Below are positions 29,881 to 38,786 of a DNA stretch of 64,000 nt, one piece after another (the first letter of the stretch is position 1; each line of letters opens with the position of its first letter). The stretch is from Paenibacillus albicereus. Its GTDB lineage: Bacteria > Bacillota > Bacilli > Paenibacillales > Paenibacillaceae. The notes beneath the pieces were generated by a model. That model worked only from the letters and a program-made list of their open reading frames with translations. It did no database searches and was not told the DNA's origin. Location of the stretch: assembly GCF_012676905.1 (NCBI RefSeq), contig NZ_CP051428.1, positions 2,566,001 to 2,630,000 on the forward strand, in the 5' to 3' direction. A program made the position numbers and the translations under genes.

Positions 29881-29889
29881 CGTAACGTA

Positions 29890-29915
29890 ATCGGGGCCCT
29901 GACGGGCCCTTTTAC
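29890..29915 (+). terminator. Terminator of the ger operon
   Basis: GGGCCC-TGAC-GGGCCC is followed by TTTT directly downstream of gerC and a short cgtaa tandem. The stem is short but GC-only. Confidence 0.65.
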
Positions 29916-30014
29916 AAGAATTTTTTAATATGCGCTCTTATTGGTTTACATAATTATCTATACAAATTAAAATGCTCGAAAGACGGCTGGCCGCGAAGGG
30001 AGCTTCCCTCCAAG

Positions 30015-31319
30015 CTAGCCGCGCTGGCCTCCCTCTTCCTCCTCGACCGGCTTGAAGCGCTGCTTTGCAAAAAAGTAGCCGAACAGCAGCGCGATCAGCG
30101 TGTAGATGACGGCGGTTACCGTGAACGCTCTCGCATAGCCGTGATAAGCTCCATATCGCGCCACGAGCCCCGTGCTGATCGGCGCGGCGATGAACCAGCC
30201 CAGATTGAACATCGCCTCCCCCGAGCTCGCCGCAAGCCCCCGCAGAGACCGATGGACGTACCGCATCTTGATCGTGCTGTAGAACGGGTTGGCGGCGTTC
30301 ATGAGCGCCTGCCGGAACAGGTAGCCGACGCTCGCCAGCCAGAACTGATGCGTATAGGCGGTCAGCACGAGGAACGGGATCGAGCTGAGCTGCAGCCATA
30401 CGACCGCCCTCACCTCTCCCATCCTGCGGGCGATGGCCGGCCCCAGCAGGAACGCGATCGCCGTCGCCCCCTGTCCGAGCGCCACGACAAGCCCGATGCT
30501 CGAATGCGAGGCCTGGAAGCGGTCCTCGAAATAGACGTTCAAATAAGGCACGACCATGCCGCCCGCCATCGAGGACAGCAGGCTGAGCAGCGTGAAGGCC
30601 GCGATCGCCGCATAGGAGGAGCGATGGAGCCGAAAGCGCTCGCGAAAGCTCCGCTTGGGCTCGGGCAGCGCGGACGGCTGCCCACCGCCGAGGGCGGACG
30701 GACCGCCGAACTTCAGGATCGGCACGAGCCCCGCCGCCGCGATCGCCACCCCGACGAGCAGCGTCGCCCTCAGGCTGGCGATCTCGCTCCATCCCGCAAG
30801 CGCTCTCAATGCGTCGCTGACCAGCCCTCCGCCGAGATTGCCTGCGACGTTCGCCGCCATCACGAGCGCCATGTTGAAGCTGAACAGGTGGACGCGCTCC
30901 CGGGGCGACGAGTTGTCGGCCATGAACGGCAGAATCGTGGCGGAAACGATCGCCTGAGCCATCCCGGCGACGAAGGCGAGCGAGGTCAGCTGCCCGCTGC
31001 CGACCGCCCAGGTGCGGGCGGCGAGCACGGCGACGACGGCGACGGCGCCGATGCCGATCATCCGCTTGGCGCCGAACCGGTCGTTGGCGAGGCCGGCCGG
31101 GATGAGGATGAGCGCGGCGGCAAGCGCCGTCGCCCCGACGATGTCTCCGACCATCGTCGGCGGATGGCCGAGCGCCTTGACATAAAGATTGTAGATCAGG
31201 CTGTACATGCCGAGTCCGATGTTCCACAACAGGTTGAACACGAAGAACAGCCGGATGTTGCGGCTGTAGCCGCCCAGCTGCTCGCGCCACTCTTGGATGA
31301 AGGTAGACATGTTCCCCAT
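30015..31319 (-). CDS. MFS transporter
   Basis: This 434-residue protein has about twelve hydrophobic segments. The head is typical of a large Bacillales MFS group (FFVFNLLWNIGLGMYSLIYN, then LYVKALGHPPTMVGDIVGAT), with the loop GLANDRFGAKRMIGIG between helices 2 and 3 and a hydrophilic loop at ~205-235. These are usually annotated as drug or sugar efflux proteins without tested substrates. The start is unclear: ATG 31319 or ATG 31310; neither has a strong SD. It follows the hydrolase gene at 31373 by 53 bp on the same strand. Confidence 0.82.
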   Translation of the reverse strand: MGNMSTFIQEWREQLGGYSRNIRLFFVFNLLWNIGLGMYSLIYNLYVKALGHPPTMVGDIVGATALAAALILIPAGLANDRFGAKRMIGIGAVAVVAVLAARTWAVGSGQLTSLAFVAGMAQAIVSATILPFMADNSSPRERVHLFSFNMALVMAANVAGNLGGGLVSDALRALAGWSEIASLRATLLVGVAIAAAGLVPILKFGGPSALGGGQPSALPEPKRSFRERFRLHRSSYAAIAAFTLLSLLSSMAGGMVVPYLNVYFEDRFQASHSSIGLVVALGQGATAIAFLLGPAIARRMGEVRAVVWLQLSSIPFLVLTAYTHQFWLASVGYLFRQALMNAANPFYSTIKMRYVHRSLRGLAASSGEAMFNLGWFIAAPISTGLVARYGAYHGYARAFTVTAVIYTLIALLFGYFFAKQRFKPVEEEEGGQRG

Positions 31320-31372
31320 CGTATCGCAAAAAAAGAATTCCTACAACGGCAGCCGCCGCAAAAATCGGGCCG

Positions 31373-31921
31373 TCAGCGGATATCGGCTCCGAGGCAGCTC
31401 CGGAAATGCTGCAGCGCCCAGTCATGGCCCGCGGCGTTGAAGCTCGCCACCGCCCGTTCATGGATGACGAGCCGGTAGCCGAGATTGTAAGCGTCGACGG
31501 CCGTATGCAGGATGCAGATATCCGTGCAGTCGCCGACGAGATGCAGCTCCCGGACGCCTCGCTCGCGAAGCCGGAGATCCAGATCCGTGCCGGCGAACGC
31601 CGAATAGCGGGTCTTGTCCCGATACAGCACGTTCGGCAGTCCGCGGATCCGCTCGTACAGCTCGCCGAGCTTGCCGTACAGCTCCCTGCCCTTGGTGCCC
31701 CGCAGATTATGCGGCGGAAACAGCTTCGTCTCCGGATGATGCGCGTCCTCCGGCTCATGCACGTCGACGGCGAAGACGACCCAGTCGCCCGCCTCGGCGA
31801 ACTGCTGCGTCAAGCGCACGATTTCCCCTTCGATCGCCCGGCCGGGCTCGCCGCAGCTCAGCGCGCCGTCTTCCGCGATGAAATCGTTCGTATAGTCGAT
31901 GTTGAGGAGAGCTCTTGCCAT
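31373..31921 (-). CDS. Isochorismatase-family cysteine hydrolase, nicotinamidase-like
   Basis: This 182-residue enzyme has the catalytic triad pattern of nicotinamidase: Asp9 (LLNIDYTNDF), Lys103 (YRDKTRYSAF) and Cys136 (GDCTDICILHTA). Candidate metal ligands are Asp53, His55 and His71 (AVDVHEPED, FPPHNLRGT). The family hydrolyses nicotinamide to nicotinate in NAD salvage, or related amides. The local HNLRGTKG-type motif and the CTDIC loop fit pncA-like enzymes of Firmicutes. ATG 31921 follows GGAGGGATGAACG. The reaction is inferred from motif, not tested. Confidence 0.83.
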   Translation of the reverse strand: MARALLNIDYTNDFIAEDGALSCGEPGRAIEGEIVRLTQQFAEAGDWVVFAVDVHEPEDAHHPETKLFPPHNLRGTKGRELYGKLGELYERIRGLPNVLYRDKTRYSAFAGTDLDLRLRERGVRELHLVGDCTDICILHTAVDAYNLGYRLVIHERAVASFNAAGHDWALQHFRSCLGADIR

Positions 31922-32047
31922 CGTTCATCCCTCCGGATTCGTATTTCCCCCATCCTACCGAATCGAGGCGTTCTCTGCAAATCGGGTCGGGGATTGACGG
32001 AAGCGCTCGCGGCCGCTAGCATACGGAAGTGGAAGGAGCGTGTCCCC

Positions 32048-32410
32048 ATGCAAACCGCTTTTGTGCTCGGAGCGGCATTTCTGTTTCTCGGCGTCGCGGT
32101 CGGAGCGTTCGGCGCGCATGCGCTGAAAGCCCGGCTGGCCGGCGATGCCGGCAAGAACTATCAGACCGGCGTGCTCTACCATCTGCTGCACGGCGTCGGC
32201 ATCGTCGCCGTAGGCGCTACGCCGCTGGCCGCAACGTCGTCGCTGCTGCAGGCCGCGGTATGGCTATTCGCCGCCGGCATCGTGCTGTTCTCCGGCAGCC
32301 TGTACGCGCTCAGCCTGAGCGGAGTGAAAAAGCTCGGCGCGATTACGCCGCTCGGCGGCCTCGCCTTTCTCGCCGGCTGGGCGCTCGTGGCGATCGCCTA
32401 TATCGGGTAG
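32048..32410 (+). CDS. DUF423 small membrane protein (YwdK-like)
   Basis: This 120-residue protein has four hydrophobic segments and the DUF423 signature near the start: LFLGVAVGAFGAHALKARLA, then YQTGVLYHLLHGVGIV. The ends of the helices (GIVLFSGSLYALSLSGVKKL, TPLGGLAFLAGW) are also typical. The function of the family is unknown. ATG 32048 follows AAGGAG at 9 nt. It is divergent from the hydrolase gene and is closed by a strong terminator. Confidence 0.88.
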   Translation: MQTAFVLGAAFLFLGVAVGAFGAHALKARLAGDAGKNYQTGVLYHLLHGVGIVAVGATPLAATSSLLQAAVWLFAAGIVLFSGSLYALSLSGVKKLGAITPLGGLAFLAGWALVAIAYIG

Positions 32411-32497
32411 CCGACGGCCGCTTCCGTGCCGTTCCGACGGAACGAGCCGGGATCGGCTACCGGACGGCGGACTGCCGCTCGTCCATCGCCGCGCAGC

Positions 32498-32546
32498 AAA
32501 AAGGCTTCCCCCTCCGACGGACGTCGGTTCGGGAAGCCTTTTTTTT
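32498..32546. terminator. Bidirectional intrinsic terminator
   Basis: AAGGCTTCCC / GGGAAGCCTT form the stem, with AAAAA before and TTTTTTTT after. It serves the DUF423 gene and the convergent hypothetical at 32583. Confidence 0.9.
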
Positions 32547-32582
32547 GCTTGTCACGTGGTCCTCATGGAACCCCGCGTCCGC

Positions 32583-32957
32583 TCAAGGCTGAAGCATCCC
32601 GAGCATCGGCGACAGCTCCAGCGGAAGCACGCGATGCGCCGGCACGAGCTCTCCCGACGCCTTCAGGCCGAACAGGCTGACGGCGACCTCCGACAGGTCG
32701 TCGACATTGTTGACCTGCACCTCGTATGCCGTGTTGCCGCCGACATAGTACGTCTGCGAGATGGCGGAATCGGGCGGAACGATAAAGCCCGATACGTAGA
32801 TCGGCACGAGACCCGTCCCGCTCCAAGGCACGCCGAACAGCTGTACGATGATAAGCGCCTGATCCGGTCCGAGATTGCGGGCGTTGACCGCCACGTTCAC
32901 CGCCTGTTCCTCTTCGTTCTGGGGATTGGTCATCAATCCCGATGTGTAGGTCGACAT
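32583..32957 (-). CDS. Hypothetical protein, beta-rich (124 aa)
   Basis: I do not recognise this 124-residue protein. It starts MSTYTSGLMTNPQNEEEQAV and then alternates hydrophobic and polar residues in beta-strand fashion (NVAVNARNLGPDQALIIVQL, TYYVGGNTAYEVQVNNVDDL), consistent with one immunoglobulin-like or jelly-roll fold. There is no signal peptide, no cysteine and no membrane segment. Paenibacillaceae have many small beta-rich proteins of this style around spore and surface genes, but nothing here proves that role. ATG 32957 has AGGAGAGGTGA upstream. It is a single-gene unit. Confidence 0.6.
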   Translation of the reverse strand: MSTYTSGLMTNPQNEEEQAVNVAVNARNLGPDQALIIVQLFGVPWSGTGLVPIYVSGFIVPPDSAISQTYYVGGNTAYEVQVNNVDDLSEVAVSLFGLKASGELVPAHRVLPLELSPMLGMLQP

Positions 32958-33052
32958 GTTGCCGTCACCTCTCCTCTCTCGCTTGTCCTCCATCCTATGC
33001 CGCTGTTGAGGCGAGCGCGAGGGACAGCGGCGGAGATGCGGACAGGCCGGGG

Positions 33053-33346
33053 CTAGAGGCGGTCGAGCTTGCGGGAGCTGAGCTTCGGCTTGCAGGCTTT
33101 GCAGACGCCGAGGACTTGTCCGTTCTCATCGGCGTAAAAGGCGAGCCGCGCGGACGGCTGCCGGCAGAGCGAGCAAGGCTGCGTCTTGCCGCGGCCATCG
33201 GCGCGGCTCGGCTTGCCCTTGCGTCGGCGCGCCTCATCCAGAGCCACGACATTCGAACGCGGACGCGAGCCTGTCTGGCGGCGATGAAGCCAGAAGGCGA
33301 TCGCGCAGGCCGCGGCCGCCGCCAAGATCAGAACCGGCACGAGCAT
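33053..33346 (-). CDS. Small membrane-anchored zinc-ribbon protein
   Basis: This is a 97-residue protein. Residues 2-20 form one hydrophobic helix (LVPVLILAAAAACAIAFWL), followed by a basic linker and one possible treble-clef zinc site made of CSLC and CKAC about 25 residues apart (QPCSLCRQPSARLAFYADEN, then VCKACKPKLSSRKLD). I know no named family for it. ATG 33346 follows GGAGAG at 6 nt; the frame upstream of it overlaps the next gene. It lies 40 bp after the epimerase-like gene on the same strand. Confidence 0.6.
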   Translation of the reverse strand: MLVPVLILAAAAACAIAFWLHRRQTGSRPRSNVVALDEARRRKGKPSRADGRGKTQPCSLCRQPSARLAFYADENGQVLGVCKACKPKLSSRKLDRL

Positions 33347-33386
33347 GGGCCTCTCTCCTTTCGGGGCAGCATGGCTTTCGTCCTCC

Positions 33387-34856
33387 TTATTCTGCCTCTT
33401 CCGGCCGCTTTCGCGCAAGTGCCCGCAGATGGCGGCCGAACAGCCGCATCACGAGCAGATGGGCCTTGGCTTGGCCGTACTTGTACAGAAACCACGGCAA
33501 GGCCGGCCTGTAGTCGTGGATCGCCGCCAGACAGTCGCGGGACTCCGGCAGCTGCAGGAATTCGAGCCGCCCGTCGTCTCCCTCCTCCGCATGCGCGAAG
33601 CGTCCGCCCGCGATCCGGTAGGTGGAGCGATGCGGCGTGCTGCGGGCTTCGGCGTGACGCAGCTCCAGCAGCGGTCGCCGCAAGGGGAACAGCCGCATGC
33701 TCACTTCTCCCCTCTCTCCCCGCTCGGCCCGGATGAGCGGCTGGAACGCGCTCCCCAGCCATGTCAGGTAATGCTCTCCGGCCCAATGGGCATCCTGTCC
33801 GGGCTGCAGCCGGAACCGCTGCACGGAGCGGACGTCGGCTTTCGCAGCCGGCTTTCGGCTGGCGCCGCTCTTGCCCGCGCCCTTCCCCTTCTGCCGCTTG
33901 AGCTCCTCCTCCTGCCTCAGCGCGTCGGCCGCCGCCTCGCGGTAGGAGATCCGGCCGTCGCTCAGTCCCGCGATCTCATGCCGCCGCTGCGACACCATCG
34001 GATGGGCGAGGCTCTCCACGAGCGGATAGGCGATCTCCTTGGGAGCGCCGGCAACGAGCGATATCCAGAGGCGCGAGAGCTTGACGGTCGGGAACGGAAA
34101 CGGAATCATCCAGCGCCGGAGGCCCATCACCGCCGCGGTCTCGCGCAGCAGGTCCTGGTAGCTCATCCGGTCCGGGCCCCCGGCATCGACGGCTCGCCCC
34201 ATCGCCTCCGGCTTGCCGATGGCCGCCGTGATCGAGTTCAGGATGTCGGACAAGGCGATCGGGTGGGTCGGCGTGCGCGTCCAGCTCGGCAGGATCATGA
34301 CCGGCAGCCGGCGCACGAGCTTGGAGAGGATCGGGAACGACGAGCCTTCCGGCCCGACGATCAGCCCCGCGCGGATCGTCGTCACCGGCACGCCGTACGA
34401 GCCGAGGATGCGCTCCACCTCGAGGCGGCTGCGCAGATGCCGGGAGAGCTTCTCCGGCGGCACGTCCGGCGGAATCATTCCGCTCAGATAGACGATCTGC
34501 CGCACGCCGCAGCCGGCGGCCGCGCGCGCGAAGTGAACGGCCAATATCGCATCCATGTCCTCGAAGCTGCCCTGGGTCAGCTTGGCCGAAGGCATCATGG
34601 AGTGGATGAGGTAGATCGCGACATCCGCGCCGCGAAGCGCTTCTGCCGCCTGCTCTTGGGAGAAGAAGTCGCCGCGCCGCCATTCGACGCCGGGCTCGCT
34701 GCGGGACGGATCCGCTTGGCGGGATAACGCGATCAAGCTGAAGTCAGGCCGCAGCTTCTCCAGCAGGTGTCTTCCGATATAACCGCTCGCCCCGGTCAGC
34801 GCGACGACGGGCCGCGAGCGGGACGCTTGCAAGCCGGTTTGCTCGGCAGTTGTCAT
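33387..34856 (-). CDS. NAD(P)-dependent epimerase/dehydratase-like protein with C-terminal extension
   Basis: This 489-residue protein has an N-terminal Rossmann fold: VVALTGASGYIGRHLLEKLR at ~18 holds the GxxGxxG nucleotide site, and IVYLSGMIPPDVPPEKLSRH resembles the SDR active-site strand but lacks the YxxxK pair in its usual place, as in atypical (NmrA/SDR a5-like) members. The Rossmann part ends near residue 300. A Lys-rich spacer (~320-345) leads to a ~140-residue C-terminal domain (VRSVQRFRLQPGQDAHWAGE), as seen in DUF2867-type fusions. ATG 34856 has AAGGAG 12 nt upstream. The substrate is unknown. Confidence 0.78.
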   Translation of the reverse strand: MTTAEQTGLQASRSRPVVALTGASGYIGRHLLEKLRPDFSLIALSRQADPSRSEPGVEWRRGDFFSQEQAAEALRGADVAIYLIHSMMPSAKLTQGSFEDMDAILAVHFARAAAGCGVRQIVYLSGMIPPDVPPEKLSRHLRSRLEVERILGSYGVPVTTIRAGLIVGPEGSSFPILSKLVRRLPVMILPSWTRTPTHPIALSDILNSITAAIGKPEAMGRAVDAGGPDRMSYQDLLRETAAVMGLRRWMIPFPFPTVKLSRLWISLVAGAPKEIAYPLVESLAHPMVSQRRHEIAGLSDGRISYREAAADALRQEEELKRQKGKGAGKSGASRKPAAKADVRSVQRFRLQPGQDAHWAGEHYLTWLGSAFQPLIRAERGERGEVSMRLFPLRRPLLELRHAEARSTPHRSTYRIAGGRFAHAEEGDDGRLEFLQLPESRDCLAAIHDYRPALPWFLYKYGQAKAHLLVMRLFGRHLRALARKRPEEAE

Positions 34857-35020
34857 GGCAGTTCCAGTCTCCTTCCGAATCTCGCCCTCGTTCAGAGTTC
34901 CATACCCGCTGCGCGCGGGAGGCAAGCAGTCCGTCCGGGAAAGCCGCCTTGCGGATGCCCGGGCGGATATGCGATGATAGGGCGAGCAAGAACATTTGAC
35001 CCCTAAAGGAGTGGCCTTCC

Positions 35021-35329
35021 ATGCGCAGGCAAATGGAACGTTTCAAGCAGCAGCTGAGCGACCAGGGAAAGCTGCAGGGGCGCGAATCGGTGCTGATCGC
35101 CTTCGACCATCTGCTCGATCTGCTCGATGAGCATGAGGAAAAGCACCGGCTGGAAATCGGCGCCCGCAGCACGAACGGCGAGAAGTCCAACGGCGAGGTC
35201 GAAGCGGCGATCCGGGCCGAGACGGAGTTTTTCCGCGATGCCGTCCGGACGGTCATCGAGCGCACGATCGCGGATCTCGTCCATCGGGGCGACAAGGAAT
35301 GGAAAAAGTTCTACGACCGCATCGATTAG
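35021..35329 (+). CDS. Hypothetical helical protein (102 aa)
   Basis: This 102-residue, strongly charged protein is predicted to be almost entirely helical (MERFKQQLSDQGKLQGRESV, then DHLLDLLDEHEEKHRLEIGA, with RAETEFFRDAVRTVIERTIA later). Heptad-like leucines in LLDLLDEHEEKH suggest a coiled coil. I do not recognise a family. ATG 35021 follows AAAGGAG at 9 nt and an intrinsic terminator follows the stop at once, so the gene is credible and monocistronic. Confidence 0.65.
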   Translation: MRRQMERFKQQLSDQGKLQGRESVLIAFDHLLDLLDEHEEKHRLEIGARSTNGEKSNGEVEAAIRAETEFFRDAVRTVIERTIADLVHRGDKEWKKFYDRID

Positions 35330-35338
35330 CTCTCCGTC

Positions 35339-35365
35339 CGCCCCTCTTGCCGAGGGGCGTTTTTC
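35339..35365 (+). terminator. Intrinsic terminator after the 35021 gene
   Basis: CGCCCCTC-TTGCC-GAGGGGCG is followed by TTTTTCTTCTT. Confidence 0.9.
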
Positions 35366-35499
35366 TTCTTCATTGCGCGCGGAAGCTTCTTGGGACGCGG
35401 AGAATGGCCGCATCCGCCCTTCGTCGGCGGCGGCCCACCCCCCTCGTCCACCGGCTGAATACTCTATTCTATCTTAGTCCGCAAAGGAGTGATAGATAG

Positions 35500-36780
35500 A
35501 TGGCGATCGCAAAAACCTCGATCCTCGGCCAGCCGGCCGTGTCCGCGGAGGTGATGACCGCTTACGTCCGAACGGTCAATCCATCGTTCAATCCGGATAT
35601 TGCCCGCCAGTTCCGGCTCGTCGGCAGCCGTCTCGGCATCCGGGGCGAAATCGCGCTGTGCCAGTCGATCCATGAGACGAACTGGTTCCGCTTCGGCGGA
35701 GACGTCAAGCCCGAGCAGAACAACTTCGCCGGCATCGGCGCTACCGGAGGCGGCAATCCCGGCGCCAGCTTCGCCACGATCGCGGAGGGCGTGACCGCTC
35801 AGATCCAGCATCTGTACGCCTACGCGACGACGGCGCCGCTGCCTGCCGGCGAAACGGTCGTCGATCCGCGCTTCGCGCTCGTCGCCCGCGGCAGCGCCCC
35901 CGCCTGGGAGGATCTCGCCGGCAAATGGGCCGTGCCCGGCTACGATCGGACGAAGTATGCTTCGCTGCAAGCCGCGCTCGAGGCCGGCGATACGTACGGC
36001 CAAAAAATCGTGCGGCTGTACGGAACGATGGCGGCGACCGTGCCCGCAGCAGTGCCGCAAGCGCCGCTGCCGATCGTGGCGCTCGACGCCGGGCATGGCG
36101 GCACGGACCCCGGCGCCCAAGGCTTCGGCATCGTCGAGAAGGACAGCGCGCTTGAGCTGGCGCTGCGCGTCGCATCGCTGCTGCGCGCCGGATACAGCGT
36201 CGACGTGCGGCTTACGCGCAGCACGGACGTCTTCGTCCCGCTCGGCGAACGGGCAACGATGGCGAACGGCTGGAAGGCGGATTATTTCGTCTCCCTGCAT
36301 CACAACGCGGCCGGCGGCGAAGGCTTCGAGTCGTATGTCTACCCCGGCACGCGCTCCGGCGCGTCGGGCGTCCGCCAGGATGCCGTGCATGCGGCGATCA
36401 TGAAGGTCCTCGCTCCGCTCGGCGTGGCGGACCGGGGCAAGAAGGAAGCCAACTTCGCTGTGCTGCGCCAGACGACGATGCCGGCGGTGCTGCTGGAGAA
36501 CCTGTTCGTCGACCAAGCGCTCGACGCCGGCTTGCTCAAGGACTCTGCCGTGCGCCAGAACCTGGCGGCGGCGATCGCGGAAGGAGTGGCAAAAGCGATG
36601 GCATTGACCCCGAACTATCCGGCAGGCACGCCGGACTACAAGATTCAGGCGATCGAATGGCTGTACGCGCAAGGTTATCTCACCGATCCGATCTGGAAGC
36701 AGCAGCCGGACGCGCCCCTGCCCCTGTGGGCGGAAGCGCTCATCCTGCAGCGGATGTACGAGCAGCTCCAGGGCTCTTAA
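35500..36780 (+). CDS. Two-domain cell-wall hydrolase: glucosaminidase-like plus Amidase_3
   Basis: This is a 426-residue protein. Residues ~20-175 resemble a FlgJ/LytG-type glucosaminidase (IALCQSIHETNWFRFGGDVK, candidate acid Glu59, then NNFAGIGATGGG). Residues ~190-370 are a zinc N-acetylmuramoyl-L-alanine amidase: His199 (LDAGHGGTDPGAQG), Glu213, His267 or His268 (FVSLHHNAAG) and a late Glu in VLLENLFVD. A ~45-residue tail follows. No signal peptide or membrane anchor is visible, so it acts either through lysis or a holin-like route, or in the mother cell. ATG 35500 follows AAAGGAG. Confidence 0.88.
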   Translation: MAIAKTSILGQPAVSAEVMTAYVRTVNPSFNPDIARQFRLVGSRLGIRGEIALCQSIHETNWFRFGGDVKPEQNNFAGIGATGGGNPGASFATIAEGVTAQIQHLYAYATTAPLPAGETVVDPRFALVARGSAPAWEDLAGKWAVPGYDRTKYASLQAALEAGDTYGQKIVRLYGTMAATVPAAVPQAPLPIVALDAGHGGTDPGAQGFGIVEKDSALELALRVASLLRAGYSVDVRLTRSTDVFVPLGERATMANGWKADYFVSLHHNAAGGEGFESYVYPGTRSGASGVRQDAVHAAIMKVLAPLGVADRGKKEANFAVLRQTTMPAVLLENLFVDQALDAGLLKDSAVRQNLAAAIAEGVAKAMALTPNYPAGTPDYKIQAIEWLYAQGYLTDPIWKQQPDAPLPLWAEALILQRMYEQLQGS

Positions 36781-36788
36781 ACGATGCG

Positions 36789-36836
36789 AAAGGCAGCTCC
36801 CGAGGCCATCTGCCGGCCTTGAGAGCTGCCTTTTTT
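36789..36836. terminator. Bidirectional intrinsic terminator
   Basis: AAAGGCAGCTC / GAGCTGCCTTT form the stem, with an inner GGCC/GGCC helix and TTTTTT after it. It separates the convergent hydrolase and LysR genes. Confidence 0.9.
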
Positions 36837-36866
36837 CCGGTTCCGCCTGCCGTCGCGCCGCCTAGG

Positions 36867-37745
36867 CTAGGCGTCCAGGCTCCCCACGTACTCCTGGATG
36901 TAGTCCATGAACCGCTTCGCCGCAGGCGAAAGCAGCTTGAACGAGGCGGCGGCGATGCCGAGCGTCCGGTACCGCCCGTCCTCGAGCTCCACCATGCTCG
37001 CCCGGTGGTCGCGCCCCCGTAGGACTAGCTCGGGCAGGATGCTGATGCCGAGCCCGTGCTCCACCATCGCGATGATGGCATAATCGTCATGCGTCTCGTA
37101 TTTGATGCGCGGACGGCGGATCGACTCTTCGAGAATGCGCCGGACGTCGTAGTCCGAGCCTTCCTTCGGAATGATGAACACCTCGTCCTCGAGCTGGCTG
37201 AGGGACAGCCTGGGCTCTGCGGCCAGAGGATGGTCCGGCGGGAGCACGAACAGCATCCGGTCCTTCTTGAGCGGCAGCGTGTCGAGTCCTTCGCGCGACG
37301 GCAAGGAAAGGAAGCCGAGATCCATGCTGCCGTCCGCGATGCCTTCCTCGATGTCGCGGTAGTCGCCCTCGATCAGCTTGAGCTCGATGCCGGGATAGTC
37401 GCGGTCGAACGCCTTGATCATGGCCGGCAGCCAGTGCACGGAGACGCTCGTGAACGTGCCGAGCCGGACGGTGCCGGACTGCAGCCCTTTGAGCAGCGCG
37501 ATCTCCTGCTTGAGCTGCTCCTGGGCGGCCAGCAGCTCGCGCATCGGACGGAGCAGCCGCTCGCCGCTTTCGGTCAGCCGGATGCCGGAGCGGCTGCGGG
37601 TAAGGAGCGCGAGCCCGAACTCCTTTTCCAGGCTGCTGATCGCATGGCTGACGCCCGACTGCGTAAGGCCCAGCGTCTCTCCTGCGCGCGTCAGGCTGCC
37701 GAGCTCGACGACCGTGCTCAGCACCTCGTATTTGAACAGGCTCAT
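36867..37745 (-). CDS. LysR family transcriptional regulator, divergent to EamA gene
   Basis: This 292-residue regulator has an N-terminal winged helix (LSTVVELGSLTRAGETLGLT, QSGVSHAISSLEKEFGLALL) and an effector domain from ~90 (GTVRLGTFTSVSVHWLPAMI). It is divergent from the EamA transporter gene, with a 135-bp shared control region, the classic arrangement in which a LysR regulator controls the neighbouring exporter and itself. Both -10 regions and a T-N11-A box would lie in 37746-37880. ATG 37745 follows GGGGGAG. The effector is unknown. Confidence 0.88.
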   Translation of the reverse strand: MSLFKYEVLSTVVELGSLTRAGETLGLTQSGVSHAISSLEKEFGLALLTRSRSGIRLTESGERLLRPMRELLAAQEQLKQEIALLKGLQSGTVRLGTFTSVSVHWLPAMIKAFDRDYPGIELKLIEGDYRDIEEGIADGSMDLGFLSLPSREGLDTLPLKKDRMLFVLPPDHPLAAEPRLSLSQLEDEVFIIPKEGSDYDVRRILEESIRRPRIKYETHDDYAIIAMVEHGLGISILPELVLRGRDHRASMVELEDGRYRTLGIAAASFKLLSPAAKRFMDYIQEYVGSLDA

Positions 37746-37880
37746 GGCCGATCTCCCCCGCCGTTTTCATTCATTTTTCTCATATTGTCCATGACAAACA
37801 TTCAATTCCCTTATGCTTCGGTCATTAGTATACTTTACCACGGATGATAGCTTCAAGAAGGAATGGAGAATGGAACGAAG
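37746..37880. promoter_or_regulatory. Divergent LysR/EamA control region
   Basis: This 135-bp gap is AT-rich for the window. On the plus strand it carries TATACT (37828-37833), a good -10 for the EamA gene. I could not fix the LysR binding site by eye. Confidence 0.5.
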
Positions 37881-38786
37881 ATGAAGAAATCGGAATGGCT
37901 GCTGCTTGTCGTCACGTTGTGCTGGGGGTCCGCCTACCTGCTGCTGAAGGCGGCGATGGAGGCGGTCGAGCCGCTCATGCTGATCGGACTGCGCTTTATG
38001 ATCGGCTTCCTGATCGCCGGCGCGATCCTGTATCCCCGTCTGAGGAAGGCCACACGCCGGACGGTCGCGCTCGCCGCGACGCAAGGCGCGCTGCTGTTCC
38101 TCATCTCCGTGACGGTCACCTTCGCGCTCAAGTCGACGTCGACCGCGAACGCCAGCTTCCTGCTCAGCCTGACGGTCATCTTCGTCCCGCTCCTGTCCGC
38201 GCTGTTCCTGCGTCAGAAGCTGACGCCGCAGCTGACGGCGGGCATCGGCTTCGCGATCGCCGGCATCGGCCTGATGACGCTGAAGATGCCGCTGTCGATG
38301 CAGCCCGGAGACCTGCTCTGCATGCTCGCCGCTCTCATCAACGCAACATACGTGCTGCTGACGTCCAGGGCGGCCAAGGAAGTGGACACGATCAATCTCG
38401 GCGTCCTGCAGCTCGGCTTCGCCGGCTTGTTCGGACTGATCTTCGCCGGCTTCATGGGCCAGCTGTCGCTCCCGTCGACCGGCGGCGGCTGGGGAGCGAT
38501 CCTCGCGCTCGCAGTCGTCTGCAGCGCCTTCTGCTACATCGCCCAGCCGGCCGCGCAAAAGTTCACGACCGCCTCGCGAGCGGGTCTCATCTTCTCGATG
38601 GAGCCGGTGTTCGCGGCGATGTTCGGCTTCCTCTTCGCCCGGGAGATGCTCTCCCCGCAAGGCTATGCCGGCGCCGCGCTCGTCCTCTGCGGCGTGCTCG
38701 TCTCGGAGTATGGAGCCCGCTGGCTGCATGCGCTGCGCCGCCGCAGCCGCCCGCAGGCGCAGCCGGACCCCGGCATGCTGCCCTAA
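37881..38786 (+). CDS. EamA/DMT family transporter under divergent LysR
   Basis: This 301-residue membrane protein has ten hydrophobic segments arranged as two EamA repeats (WLLLVVTLCWGSAYLLLKAA at the start; LLCMLAALINATYVLLTSRA for the second repeat). The glycine-rich turns and the short cytoplasmic tail (RRRSRPQAQPDPGMLP) are usual. Family members export amino acids or metabolites. ATG 37881 is preferred because GGA lies 6 nt upstream and the ATG 18 nt earlier overlaps its own SD. Its stop codon overlaps the stop of the convergent small gene by 4 bp. Confidence 0.85.
   Translation: MKKSEWLLLVVTLCWGSAYLLLKAAMEAVEPLMLIGLRFMIGFLIAGAILYPRLRKATRRTVALAATQGALLFLISVTVTFALKSTSTANASFLLSLTVIFVPLLSALFLRQKLTPQLTAGIGFAIAGIGLMTLKMPLSMQPGDLLCMLAALINATYVLLTSRAAKEVDTINLGVLQLGFAGLFGLIFAGFMGQLSLPSTGGGWGAILALAVVCSAFCYIAQPAAQKFTTASRAGLIFSMEPVFAAMFGFLFAREMLSPQGYAGAALVLCGVLVSEYGARWLHALRRRSRPQAQPDPGMLP

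Noticed and set aside
32583-32957. Spore coat or exosporium protein
   Set aside because: The beta-rich composition alone is not enough; there is no repeat, cysteine cluster or sporulation promoter to support it.
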